Below, piece after piece: positions 24,652 to 33,082 of a stretch of DNA of 64,000 nucleotides. The notes beneath the pieces were generated by a model that was not told where the DNA came from, searched no databases, and worked only from the letters and a program-made list of their open reading frames with translations. This stretch comes from Actinomadura luteofluorescens. GTDB taxonomy: Bacteria; Actinomycetota; Actinomycetes; Streptosporangiales; Streptosporangiaceae. The stretch lies in assembly GCF_013409365.1 (NCBI RefSeq), contig NZ_JACCBA010000001.1, positions 7,316,001 through 7,380,000 of the forward strand, written 5' to 3'. Made by a program: the position numbers and the translations under genes. Position 1 is the stretch's first letter. Each line of letters opens with the position of its first letter.

Positions 24652-26499
24652 ATGTACTGTTCCTCCCCGCGGGCGTCGCGGACCCGCGTCCTCGGCCTGA
24701 GCGTGCTCGCCCTGCTCGCGCTGACCGTCCACGGCGGTCCCGTCCGGGCGGCCTCGGGCCCCGCCCCCTACCTCGACCCGCAGCTGTCGGTGGGGGACCG
24801 CGTCGACGACCTGCTCGACCGGATGAGCCTCACCGACAAGCTCGGCCAGATGACACAGGCGGAGCGGCGGTACGTGACGCCGGAGGAGGTCACCCGCTAC
24901 CGGATCGGGTCGGTGCTGTCGAGCGGAGGGTCGGCGCCCAGCCCGAACACGCCGCGGAGCTGGGCGGACATGTACGACGGACTCCAGCGGGCCGCGCTCG
25001 CCGCGCCGCTGCGCGTCCCGATGATGTACGGGGTGGACGCGGTGCACGGCCACAACAACGTGGCCGGTGCGACGATCTTCCCGCACGACATCGGGCTCGG
25101 CGCGGCCCGCGACCCGGCACTCGTCCGCCGGATCGGCGCGGCGACCGCGGCGGAGATGACGGGGACGGGCGTGGACTGGGACTTCGCGCCCTGCCTGTGC
25201 GTGGTCCGCGACGACCGCTGGGGCCGGACCTACGAGTCGTTCGGCGAAGTGCCCGAACTGCCCGCGGCCATGACGACGCTCATCGACGGGCTGCAGGGGC
25301 GCGAGCTGGACGGACCGACGTCCGTCCTGGCCACGGCGAAGCACTACCTCGGGGACGGCGGCACCGAGGGCGGCGACGACCGCGGCGACACCAGGATCCC
25401 GGAGAAGGAACTGCGCGCCGTCCACCTGCCGCCGTTCCGCGCGGCCGTGAAGCGCGGCGTGGGCTCGGTGATGGTCTCCTACAGCTCGTGGAACGGGCTG
25501 AAGATGCACCGGAACAAGTACCTGATCACCGATGTCCTCAAGCGCGAGCTGGGCTTCACCGGCTTCGTCGTGTCCGACTACAACGGCATCGACGAGATCG
25601 ACGGGAAGCGGGGCTTCACCAAGGACGAGGTCGCGGCCGCGGTCAACGCCGGGATCGACATGGTCATGGTCCCGGCCGAGTGGCGCCGGTTCATCGACTA
25701 CCTGCGGGACGCGGTGAAGGACGGGACCGTCCCGATGTCCCGCGTCGACGACGCGAACCGCCGCATCCTGACCAAGAAGTTCCAGCTGGGCCTGTTCGAG
25801 CGGCCGATGGCCGACCGCGCGTACCTGGGGGCGGTCGGGAGCGCCGAGCACCGCGCGCTCGCCCGGCGCGCGGTCGCCGGGTCGCAGGTGCTGCTGAAGA
25901 ACGCCGGCGGCGTCCTGCCGCTGGACGACGACGACAAGGTCTTCGTCGCGGGCCGCAGCGCCGACGACATCGGCATGCAGTCCGGCGGCTGGACGATCAG
26001 CTGGCAGGGCGCGCCCGGCCCGACCACGAAGGGCACGACGATCCTGCGGGGCATCCGCGAGGCGGCGGACCCGTCCGCGACCGTCACCTACAGCAGGGAC
26101 GGGACGGGGATCGACCGGTCCTACGACGCGGCGATCGCGGTCGTCGGGGAGAAGCCGTACGCCGAGTACCACGGTGACCTCACCGGTGACATGGGCCTCG
26201 ACGCCGCCGACCTGAAGACGATCGACCGGCTGCGCGCGTCCGGCGTCCCGGTGGTCGTGGTGCTGGTGTCGGGGCGCCCGCTGGACATCGCGACGGAGCT
26301 GCCCAAGTGGAACGCGCTCGTCGAGGCGTGGCTGCCGGGCAGCGAGGGGGCGGGCGTCGCCGACGTCCTGTACGGGGCCGTCGCGCCCACCGGCAGGCTT
26401 CCGGTGACATGGATGCGCACGGCCTCCCAGCAGCCCATCAACAAGGGCGACGGCAAGAAGCCCCTGTTCCCCTTCGGCTACCGCCTCACGTACGACTAG
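24652..26499 (+). CDS. Secreted GH3 beta-glucosidase
   Basis: 615 residues from ATG 24652, which places a signal peptide first (cleavage near VRAAS). GH3 catalytic barrel: YGVDAVHGHNNV, the substrate-binding KHYLGDGG (Lys230, His231), and VVSDYNGID with Asp309 as nucleophile. The C-terminal alpha/beta sandwich carries the KNAGGVLPL and LPGSEGAGVADVLYG motifs; there is no fibronectin-like third domain. It resembles ExoP-like exo-beta-glucanases acting on 1,3/1,4-glucans or cello-oligosaccharides. The IS element ends 71 bp upstream; no CebR-type box is visible there. Confidence 0.9.
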   Translation: MYCSSPRASRTRVLGLSVLALLALTVHGGPVRAASGPAPYLDPQLSVGDRVDDLLDRMSLTDKLGQMTQAERRYVTPEEVTRYRIGSVLSSGGSAPSPNTPRSWADMYDGLQRAALAAPLRVPMMYGVDAVHGHNNVAGATIFPHDIGLGAARDPALVRRIGAATAAEMTGTGVDWDFAPCLCVVRDDRWGRTYESFGEVPELPAAMTTLIDGLQGRELDGPTSVLATAKHYLGDGGTEGGDDRGDTRIPEKELRAVHLPPFRAAVKRGVGSVMVSYSSWNGLKMHRNKYLITDVLKRELGFTGFVVSDYNGIDEIDGKRGFTKDEVAAAVNAGIDMVMVPAEWRRFIDYLRDAVKDGTVPMSRVDDANRRILTKKFQLGLFERPMADRAYLGAVGSAEHRALARRAVAGSQVLLKNAGGVLPLDDDDKVFVAGRSADDIGMQSGGWTISWQGAPGPTTKGTTILRGIREAADPSATVTYSRDGTGIDRSYDAAIAVVGEKPYAEYHGDLTGDMGLDAADLKTIDRLRASGVPVVVVLVSGRPLDIATELPKWNALVEAWLPGSEGAGVADVLYGAVAPTGRLPVTWMRTASQQPINKGDGKKPLFPFGYRLTYD

Positions 26500-26510
26500 G
26501 CTGTGTTTTC

Positions 26511-26660
26511 ACAGTCCCGGCCCACTTCGCTCGCCTGGCGGCTCGCTACGTGTCCTGGCCTGGGCGAACGCGGCATCGCTTCGCGATCTGCCCGGTTCCG
26601 CTCGCCTCCGGCCTCGCTCCACCGGCCAGGTCACGCGTTCGCGCGCGTGGCTTAGGCCAC
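26511..26660. repeat. Non-coding element with degenerate CGCTCGCCTGGCGGCTCGCT repeats
   Basis: The gap between the GH3 gene and the convergent binding-protein gene is a patchwork of short words such as GGCCTCGCT, GCATCGCTTCGCGATC and GGTTCCGCTCGCC. The phrase at 26529-26547 recurs with one inserted base at 49905-49924 in another intergenic gap. It appears to be a dispersed element of the host genome rather than a gene. Confidence 0.45.
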
Positions 26661-26690
26661 TTCGAGACCGGCCCTAGAGCACGGGGTCCT

Positions 26691-27968
26691 CTAGTCGGCC
26701 AGGGCCGTCAGTGCCTTCTGGAGGTCTTCGGCCGCCCGGTCCACCGGTTCCTTCCCGGTGAGCGCCGCGGTGACGTGCTCCTGGATGGCGCTGCTGACCT
26801 CGTTGTACCGGACGACGACCGGGCGCGGCCGCGCCTTGTCCATGCCCTGCCTCAGCACCGGCAGGTACGGATACCGCTTGATCATTTCGGGGTCGGTGTA
26901 GAGGGCGGCGAGGGAGAGCGGGAACGACTGGGCGCGGCCGTACTCGTTCTGGATCGCGGGGCCGACGATGTGGGCGATGAAGTCGCGTGCGGTGGCCTGG
27001 TGCTTGGAGAACGCCGAAACGGCCAGGTTGTTGCCGCCGAGGGTGCCGGAGCCGGGCCCGCCCTCGCCCGGGATCGGCGCGACGCCGAACTTCCCGGCCA
27101 CCTTCGAGCCGTCCTTCTCGGCGGCGAGCGCGTACACGTACGCCCAGTTGCGGTGGAAGACGAGGTGCCCCTCCTGGAAGGCGCGGCGGCCCTCCTCTTC
27201 CTTGAACGTGATGGCCTTCTGCGGGATCGTGCCGTTCCGGAAGCCGTCCACCAGGAACCTGAGCCCCGCCTTGGCCTGCGGGGTGTTCACCCTCGGCCTG
27301 CCCGAAGGGTCGAAGACCTCGCCGCCCGCGGACTGGACGGCCTCGGAGTAGTTGACCGTGAGCCCCTCGTACCTGCCGTACTGGCCCGCGTAGCAGTCGG
27401 CGCCCTTGCCCTCGGGCGTCCGGCGGACCTTCGCGCAGTCCTCGCGCAGCTCGGCCCACGTCTTCGGCGGGCCCTTCACCCCGGCCCCGGCGAGGAGGTC
27501 CTCGCGGTAGTAGAGGACGCCGGTCCCGGTCAGCCACGGCGCCGCGTACAGCCTGCCGCGGTACTTCCCGGTCTCCAGGGCCGCCGGGACGAACGAGGAG
27601 GCGTCCACCAGCCCGTCCGGCAGAGGCAGGATCCAGCGGCGCGCGGCGAACTCCGCCGTCCACACCGCGTCCAGCCGGACGACGTCGTAGGCGTCCGACT
27701 TGATCTGCATGTTCTGGACGAGCTGCTGCCGCGCCTGGTCGCCGTCCTCGGGCAGCTCGACGAGCCGGACCCTCTCCTTCGGATGGCCGTCGTTCCACGC
27801 CGCGACGAGCCGCTGTACGGTCCGGGTCAGGTCCTTGCCGGTGGCGACGGTGATGGGCCCCCGGCCGTCGTTGCCGGCGGGCGGCGACCCGCCGGACGAG
27901 TCGCCGCAGGCGGCCGGCGCGAGGAGCAGGGACAGCGCGGCGGCGCCCAAGAGCGGTCTGACGGTCAC
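26691..27968 (-). CDS. Sugar ABC transporter substrate-binding lipoprotein (no permeases adjacent)
   Basis: 425 residues from GTG 27968, which overlaps the stop of the upstream Gfo/Idh gene (GTGA). A lipobox ends at the Cys of LLLAPAACGDSSG. The mature part follows the family-1 extracellular solute-binding fold: ITVATGKDLTRTVQRLVAAW, DVVRLDAVWTAEFAA, YAAPWLTGTGVLYYREDLL. It should capture a sugar outside the cell and hand it to membrane permeases, but none is encoded next to it, so it must share permeases elsewhere or act as a sensor. Confidence 0.9.
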   Translation of the reverse strand: MTVRPLLGAAALSLLLAPAACGDSSGGSPPAGNDGRGPITVATGKDLTRTVQRLVAAWNDGHPKERVRLVELPEDGDQARQQLVQNMQIKSDAYDVVRLDAVWTAEFAARRWILPLPDGLVDASSFVPAALETGKYRGRLYAAPWLTGTGVLYYREDLLAGAGVKGPPKTWAELREDCAKVRRTPEGKGADCYAGQYGRYEGLTVNYSEAVQSAGGEVFDPSGRPRVNTPQAKAGLRFLVDGFRNGTIPQKAITFKEEEGRRAFQEGHLVFHRNWAYVYALAAEKDGSKVAGKFGVAPIPGEGGPGSGTLGGNNLAVSAFSKHQATARDFIAHIVGPAIQNEYGRAQSFPLSLAALYTDPEMIKRYPYLPVLRQGMDKARPRPVVVRYNEVSSAIQEHVTAALTGKEPVDRAAEDLQKALTALAD

Positions 27969-29260
27969 GGGTGCACCGTGCCTTTCGCCGGAGGTGACTG
28001 CGTGCCCAGGTCGACGACGGCGCCGTCCAGCCGGGCCCGTTCGGCGGCCCACACGACGCGGTGCGAGGCGAGGCTCTCGCGGGGGCCGGAGTGGAGCGGG
28101 GCCGGGTCGCCCGCGGCCAGCGCGGCGACGAAGGCGTCGGCCAGCGCGTCGTCGTCGTGGTCGTGGCGGCCGTCGGACGCGCCCTCGGGAGGGACGGCCC
28201 CGGGCTCGACGACCTCGGTCGCGCCGGTGACGAAGTCGCGGACCGTGATGCGGACGCCGTCGCCCTCCAGGGAACCGGCCGTCCCGAAGACGCGCGTCTG
28301 GCGCGGGGCGGCCGCCGAGAACGCGGTCATGGTGAACACGCCGGTCGCGCCGGACGGGAACTCCATGTTCACGACCTGGTGGTCGACCACGTCGTTGTCG
28401 CACGCGTAGACGCAGCGCCCGTACGGGCCCTCGCGCAGCGCCCGCAGGACGCCCGCCTCGGTGCGGTCGTCGGTGACCGCGCCGAGCGGCCACCTCTCGC
28501 GGCCGGGATCGCCGAGGCACGACAGGTACAGCCGGGTCGCGGAGTAGGAGCAGCGGGGCTCCACGGCGCAGTCGACGCAGCGGTCGGCGGCGCCTTCCGG
28601 CCGCTCCTCCGGCCGGAAGTGCGACAGCCGCCCGAACGAGGACACCCGCGCGGGAACCTCGCCCATCAGGTGGATCAGCCAGTCGACGTCGTGGCAGGAC
28701 TTCGTCATCAGCATCGGGCCGGACTCGTCCGCCCGCCGCCAGTTGCCGCGCACGTAGGAGTGGGCGTGGTGCCACCAGCCGACCGGTTCGAGGTGCTGGA
28801 CGCTGACCGGCGCGCCGATCCGGCCGTCCTCGATCAGCCTCCTGAACGCGCGCGTGTACTCGGTGTAGCGCATCACGTGGCAGACGGCGAGCATCACCCC
28901 TTCGCGCTCGACGGCGTCCACGATGCGCAGCGCGTCCGCCTCGGACGTCGCCATCGGCTTCTCCAGCAGGATGTGGCAGCCGAGGCCGGCGAAGCGGATC
29001 GCGGGCTCGGCGTGCTCGGCGTCCTGCGTCGCGATGATCACGCCGTCGGCGGGGCGGCCCCGCGCGGCCATCTCGCGCCAGCCGGGGAACGTCCGCTCCG
29101 GCGGGAGGCCGTGCTCGGCGGCGAACCGGGCGCGCCGCGCCGGGTCGGGCTCGGCGACCGCGACGATCCGGCCGGCCCCGGCCTCCCGGATCCGCGCCGC
29201 GTAGGCGCGGCCGCGCAGCCCCGCTCCGGCCACCGCGATCGTCGGCCCCGTCCGCTGCAT
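27965..29260 (-). CDS. Gfo/Idh/MocA-family oxidoreductase
   Basis: 431 residues from ATG 29260, preceded by GGAGGGG. N-terminal Rossmann fold IAVAGAGLRGRAYAARI, EKP motif in ILLEKPMAT (about 95), and a later KSCHDVDWLIHLMG segment holding the catalytic Asp and His. A Cys-rich insertion (CVDCAVEPRC and SC) is typical of the subgroup that acts on glycosides or sugar amides. It is the first gene of a two-gene operon with the sugar-binding lipoprotein and is divergent from a ROK regulator. Confidence 0.9.
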   Translation of the reverse strand: MQRTGPTIAVAGAGLRGRAYAARIREAGAGRIVAVAEPDPARRARFAAEHGLPPERTFPGWREMAARGRPADGVIIATQDAEHAEPAIRFAGLGCHILLEKPMATSEADALRIVDAVEREGVMLAVCHVMRYTEYTRAFRRLIEDGRIGAPVSVQHLEPVGWWHHAHSYVRGNWRRADESGPMLMTKSCHDVDWLIHLMGEVPARVSSFGRLSHFRPEERPEGAADRCVDCAVEPRCSYSATRLYLSCLGDPGRERWPLGAVTDDRTEAGVLRALREGPYGRCVYACDNDVVDHQVVNMEFPSGATGVFTMTAFSAAAPRQTRVFGTAGSLEGDGVRITVRDFVTGATEVVEPGAVPPEGASDGRHDHDDDALADAFVAALAAGDPAPLHSGPRESLASHRVVWAAERARLDGAVVDLGTQSPPAKGTVHP

Positions 29261-29302
29261 CGTCGCGCACCCCTCCGACCTGGCCGTCCGCACCGGCGGG
29301 CG

Positions 29303-29327
29303 ACTTACGCAAGGTGTTTTCATAAGT
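29303..29327. promoter_or_regulatory. Inverted repeat ACTTA-N15-TAAGT in the ROK/Gfo gap
   Basis: An AT-rich patch in the 116-bp divergent gap holds ACTTA at 29303-29307 and TAAGT at 29323-29327. ROK repressors commonly bind AT-rich inverted repeats of this spacing, so this is the best candidate operator for the sugar operon. Confidence 0.45.
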
Positions 29328-29376
29328 AGTCTGGCAATAATGTCGTCCGTCCGCCGAACGCTGTCAAGGGGTACCC

Positions 29377-30570
29377 GTGCCGCACCACTCTCTCCACGGA
29401 GGCGACCCCTCGGTGCTCCGCAGGCTCAACTCCGCCGCGACGCTGCGCGCGCTGCGCGACGGCGGCGAGGCGACGTTGTCGGAGCTGGCCCGGCGCGTCG
29501 GGCTGTCCCGGCCCACCACCGAGGGCGTGCTGGGCGAGCTGATCGACCGCGGCCTGGCCGCCGAGGACGCGCCGCGCCCGGGCGGCGGGCTCGGCCGGCC
29601 CGCCCGCCGCTACCGGTTCCGCGCGGAGGCCGGTCACGCCCTCGGCGTCGACGTCGACGCGCACCGGGTGCGGCTGCTCGTCGCCGACCTCGCCGGGGAG
29701 GTCGCCGGCGGGCACCGCGCCGACCTCCCCGGCGGCGCCGCCCCCGGGGAGCGGATCGCGGCGGTGCGCGCCGCGGTCAAGGACTGCCTGGCCGGGGCGG
29801 GCGTCGACCGCCGGTCGCTGCGGGCCGTCGCGGCCGGCACCCCCGGCGTCGTCGCCCCGGACGGGACGGTCACGTCCTGCACGGTCGTGCCCGGATGGGA
29901 GGGCGTCCACCTGGCGCGCGAGCTGGGCCGCTCGTTCTCCTGCCCCGTCCTCGTCGAGAACGACGCCAACCTCGCCGCCATGGCCGAGCGGTGGGTCGGC
30001 GCCGCCCGCGACGCCGACGACGTCGTCTGCGTCCACGCCGCCCTGCACACCGGCATGGGCGCGATCATCGGCGGCCGCCTGCACCGGGGCCGCTGGGGGG
30101 CGGCGGGCGAGATCGGCATGCTGGACGAGCTGGGCCTGCGGGACACGACCGCCTCCCTGGTGCCGGACGCCGGTTCCGGTCCCCTCTTCGAGGAGGCGGA
30201 ACGCGTCCTGGACGCGGCCGGGCGCGGGTCCGCGGAGGCGCGGGATCGGGTGGAGCGGCTCGCCGCCCGGATGGCGCGCGGCGTCGCGGCGATGGCCCTC
30301 GCCCTCGACCCGGAGATGATCGTGGTCGGCGGCCCCCTGGCCGGGACCGGCGCGCCGCTGGTCGCCGCGCTGCGCGAGCGGGTCGCGCCGCTGTGCCTGA
30401 GCCCCGTCCGGATCGAGGGATCCGAGCTGGGGGACGAGTCGGTCGCCCTCGGCGCCGTGCGCCTCGCCCTCGACCGGATCGACGAGGACCTGTTCCGCCT
30501 CGACCCCCCGCATCAGCATCAACCTCCCGGAACAGACCCGCGCCAACAAAACGCCGTTGCGCCGTCCTGA
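29377..30570 (+). CDS. ROK-family transcriptional repressor (NagC/XylR type)
   Basis: 397 residues from GTG 29377. N-terminal winged helix (LRALRDGGEATLSELARR, then VGLSRPTTEGVLGELIDRGL, residues 20-60) joined to a ROK sugar-binding domain (GHALGVDVDAHRVRLLVADL, ENDANLAAMAERW, GRWGAAGEIG). The Cys-rich zinc loop of ROK kinases is missing and the ATP motif is weak, so it should bind a sugar without phosphorylating it. It probably represses the divergent Gfo/Idh-binding protein operon. Confidence 0.88.
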   Translation: MPHHSLHGGDPSVLRRLNSAATLRALRDGGEATLSELARRVGLSRPTTEGVLGELIDRGLAAEDAPRPGGGLGRPARRYRFRAEAGHALGVDVDAHRVRLLVADLAGEVAGGHRADLPGGAAPGERIAAVRAAVKDCLAGAGVDRRSLRAVAAGTPGVVAPDGTVTSCTVVPGWEGVHLARELGRSFSCPVLVENDANLAAMAERWVGAARDADDVVCVHAALHTGMGAIIGGRLHRGRWGAAGEIGMLDELGLRDTTASLVPDAGSGPLFEEAERVLDAAGRGSAEARDRVERLAARMARGVAAMALALDPEMIVVGGPLAGTGAPLVAALRERVAPLCLSPVRIEGSELGDESVALGAVRLALDRIDEDLFRLDPPHQHQPPGTDPRQQNAVAPS

Positions 30571-30684
30571 TCCGGAGGAGATCAATACGCTGCGTACCGC
30601 CCAATGACCCTCTGTGCTGTCGGCGGTGCCCGGTAGGGTCTCCGTTGTACGGGTGAGAGGGGACACCGAACGGACAGGAGCGAC

Positions 30685-30990
30685 ATGAGCGCACAACCTG
30701 TAGAGCCACTCCTCCCGGGCCAGGTCCACCGGGTCCCGAGGACGATCAAGGGCATCGCCGACTGGCTGACGGAAGAGAAGCGCACCAGGTTTCTCAAGGA
30801 GGTCATGGCCGCCAAGGAAGAGGAAGACTACAGGCGGGTCATGGACGACTGGTGGGCCGAGGCTCACCTGGCCCAGATCCCCGACCGCGCGGAGCGCCGC
30901 GCCAGGGCGCGTAGGGCCGACCGGAGCGAGCTGGTCTCGCTCGAAGAGCTCAAACGGCGGTTCCTGTCGGAGGAAGACGCGGAGAAGTGA
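30685..30990 (+). CDS. Putative antitoxin of a small two-gene module (DUF6247-like)
   Basis: 101 residues, very charged. After MSAQPVEPLLPGQV comes a helical stretch (ADWLTEEKRTRFLKEVMAAK, then DYRRVMDDWWAEAHL) like small DUF6247-type actinobacterial proteins encoded before RelE-like genes, then a basic Arg/Ala region. GACAGGAG precedes ATG 30685. The stop overlaps the start of the 95-residue gene (GTGA). Assignment as antitoxin is inferred from size, order and overlap; no DNA-binding domain is obvious. Confidence 0.55.
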   Translation: MSAQPVEPLLPGQVHRVPRTIKGIADWLTEEKRTRFLKEVMAAKEEEDYRRVMDDWWAEAHLAQIPDRAERRARARRADRSELVSLEELKRRFLSEEDAEK

Positions 30991-31274
30991 CCGCCGGCCG
31001 CAGCGGCTGGACGGTCTTCTGCGAGAAAGAGGCCTCCGATGTGATCGAGGCCATGCCCCCCGCGCTGAAGAACTCGGTGGTCCGGTTCTTCTGCGACTTC
31101 GCGGTCGCGGGCGGCCTGGCCATCGACACCGGAGGCAGTCCCCCCGGAAGGCCGTTGGATGACGCCGATCTCGAATTTCGACTGGTGGTCGACGGCACCT
31201 CGATGTTCTTCGACTACCTAATCCTCGCCGACATCAAGGAGTTCCGCGTCACGAACATGATCTGGCTCGGTTGA
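30987..31274 (+). CDS. Putative RelE/ParE-like small toxin
   Basis: 95 residues from GTG 30987. WTVFCEKEASDVIEAMPPAL resembles the opening of RelE-fold toxins (strand, then helix ending in Pro-Pro), and the end, LEFRLVVDGTSMFFDYLILA followed by DIKEFRVTNMIWL, resembles their antiparallel strands. It overlaps the preceding gene by four bases. The last 57 bases overlap the opposing nadR gene. Similarity is at the level of pattern, so toxicity is a guess. Confidence 0.5.
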   Translation: MTAGRSGWTVFCEKEASDVIEAMPPALKNSVVRFFCDFAVAGGLAIDTGGSPPGRPLDDADLEFRLVVDGTSMFFDYLILADIKEFRVTNMIWLG

Positions 31275-32399
31275 ACCGGTGGCCGGGGGCTGGGGCTTCA
31301 GCGGGGCGCTGAAGTGCCAGCTTTCGGCCAGCAGGGCTTCGGTCGCCTCGACTGCGGCGGCCAGGCGGCGCTCGTGGGGGCCCGTCACGGTGATGTGCGG
31401 GAGGCCCCGCTTCTCCAGCTCCTCCCGGAAGCGCGCCGACATCCACGACCTGATCAGCTCGCCGTCGCGCCAGCCGTCCTGCTCGAAGGGGACGCCCTCG
31501 GGGTCGGTGAGGATCCACAGGTGGTGCGGGGTCCGCCCGTGGACGGCCTCGACCTCGGGGGCCGGTGCGCCGAGGTAGCGCTCGTGCCAGATCGCCGTGG
31601 CGAACGCGTCGGTGTCGCAGACCAGCAGCGGCGAGCCCGACCGGGTCGCCGCGTCCTCCAGCGCCGCGTGGCGCTCGGCGATCTCGGTGAACTCGGCCGA
31701 CTCCCACGTCAGGTCGTCCAGCCACAGGGACGGGTCGCCCGCCCGCCGGCGCGCGGCCGCCAGCTTCTCCTCGGTGAACGTCCGGCCGTACTCCGGCACC
31801 CACCGGGTCGCCGCCCACACCCCGCCGCGCTCCGCGTAGTGGATCGCGAGCGCGCGGGCCAGCGTGGTCGTGCCGGTCGACTCGGCGCCCACCACCACGA
31901 CCCGCCGCGCCAGATACGCCCGGACGGGCGGCGAGAGGTGGTCCCAGTTCCCCGCCGGGTCCTTCCGCACGGCGGTGCCGCTCACCGGGAAGCGCTCGCG
32001 CGGCGGGTCGACCGGGACGTGCACGGCCGAGAAGCGCTCGGCGAGCTCCGGCCCGTACGCCTCCGAGCTGAACACCGCGTCCACCGGCGGGACGGACGCG
32101 CCGAGCCCCGACCGCATCGCCAGGCCCGCCCGGAACGCCGCGACGTGCGCCGACCAGGCCTCGTCGGACCCGTAGTCGATCTCGGCGTCGTCCACCACCG
32201 GGACGATCTCCACGTGCGGCTGCCGGTGCGCCTCGCGCAGCCACGCCGTCCGCAGCGCGAGCGGGATGCTCTCCGCGGTGGACGCCGCCACGACGACGCT
32301 CACCCGGGCGCAGGACGCCGCGGCCGTGTCGATCAGGTGGTGGTGCCCGGCGTGCGGCGGATAGAACTTGCCGATGACCAGGCCGTGCTCGTGCGTCAT
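31218..32399 (-). CDS. nadR: NadR-type NMN adenylyltransferase / nicotinamide riboside kinase
   Basis: 393 residues. The N-terminal nucleotidyltransferase has KFYPPHAGHHHLI and later FPVSGTAVRKDP (ISxTxxR-type); the C-terminal kinase has the Walker A VVVGAESTGTTTLARAL and a downstream LVCDTDAFATAIWHERYLG. It turns nicotinamide riboside into NMN and then NAD. The DNA-binding domain of E. coli NadR is absent, so this is an enzyme only. ATGA overlap with pnuC shows coupling of uptake and phosphorylation. About 30 C-terminal residues beyond the domain extend into the opposite-strand toxin gene. Confidence 0.92.
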   Translation of the reverse strand: MTHEHGLVIGKFYPPHAGHHHLIDTAAASCARVSVVVAASTAESIPLALRTAWLREAHRQPHVEIVPVVDDAEIDYGSDEAWSAHVAAFRAGLAMRSGLGASVPPVDAVFSSEAYGPELAERFSAVHVPVDPPRERFPVSGTAVRKDPAGNWDHLSPPVRAYLARRVVVVGAESTGTTTLARALAIHYAERGGVWAATRWVPEYGRTFTEEKLAAARRRAGDPSLWLDDLTWESAEFTEIAERHAALEDAATRSGSPLLVCDTDAFATAIWHERYLGAPAPEVEAVHGRTPHHLWILTDPEGVPFEQDGWRDGELIRSWMSARFREELEKRGLPHITVTGPHERRLAAAVEATEALLAESWHFSAPLKPQPPATGSTEPDHVRDAELLDVGED

Positions 32400-33052
32400 A
32401 CGGCCGCCGCGGGGGCGAGGGGCCGCGCGCGCAGGTCGCGGTGCCAGGCCAGCAGCCCTGACACGCACAGCGCCAGGAAGACGAGGTAGAGGGCGCTGGT
32501 GAGCTTGAGGTCCTTGGCGAAGTACAGCGGGATGTAGACGAGGTCGGCGGCGATCCACAGCCACCACGACTCCAGCAGCTTGCGCGACTGCCCGTAGGTC
32601 GCCATGAGGGAGAGCGCGGTGGTGAGGGCGTCCCAGAACGGCACGGTGGAGTCCGTCCAGGCCGACAGTGCCCAGGTCAGCAGGGCGGTGCCCGCGGCCC
32701 CCGCGGCGATCAGGGCCGCCCACTCGGCGCCGCGCGTGCGCCGCACCGGGAGCCGGTCGCGGCCGTCGCCGCCGTACAGCCACACCCACCAGCCGTAGAG
32801 CTGGAGCGCGACGTAGACGACCTGGAGCCCGGCGTCGGCGTAGAGGCCGCCGTCCAGGAACACCAGACCGAGCAGGATCACGTTGGCGATGCCGATCGGC
32901 CAGTTGAGGATGTTCTGCCGGACGACGAGCCACACGTTGACCGCGCCGGTCGCGAAGCCGAGCAGCTCCGCCCACGTGGTGGGGACCGACCCGAGGTGGA
33001 AGGCGGGGTCGAGCAGGGGGCCGAGCGGGACGTTCACCGACATGCCCGCCAT
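32396..33052 (-). CDS. pnuC: Nicotinamide riboside transporter PnuC
   Basis: About 218 residues from ATG 33052 (GTG 33058 and ATG 33043 also possible). Seven hydrophobic helices and the PnuC core: NVWLVVRQNILNWPIGIAN near the N-terminus, YGWWVWLYGG, and ESWWLWIAADLVYIPLYFAK, whose tryptophans line the substrate path. It facilitates diffusion of nicotinamide riboside, which NadR then traps by phosphorylation. It is the first gene of the pnuC-nadR operon. Confidence 0.92.
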   Translation of the reverse strand: MAGMSVNVPLGPLLDPAFHLGSVPTTWAELLGFATGAVNVWLVVRQNILNWPIGIANVILLGLVFLDGGLYADAGLQVVYVALQLYGWWVWLYGGDGRDRLPVRRTRGAEWAALIAAGAAGTALLTWALSAWTDSTVPFWDALTTALSLMATYGQSRKLLESWWLWIAADLVYIPLYFAKDLKLTSALYLVFLALCVSGLLAWHRDLRARPLAPAAAV

Positions 33053-33061
33053 GATCACATA

Positions 33062-33076
33062 TCGTCAGTCAGACGA
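33062..33076. promoter_or_regulatory. Palindrome TCGTC-AGTCA-GACGA over the pnuC promoter
   Basis: Perfect 5-bp arms, directly in front of pnuC. On the minus strand TTGTCG (33079-33074) and GATATG (33065-33060 region) could serve as -35/-10, so a bound repressor would block the promoter and the mRNA would be nearly leaderless. NAD-responsive NrtR/NadQ-type control is a possibility. Confidence 0.45.
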
Positions 33077-33082
33077 CAAGTA

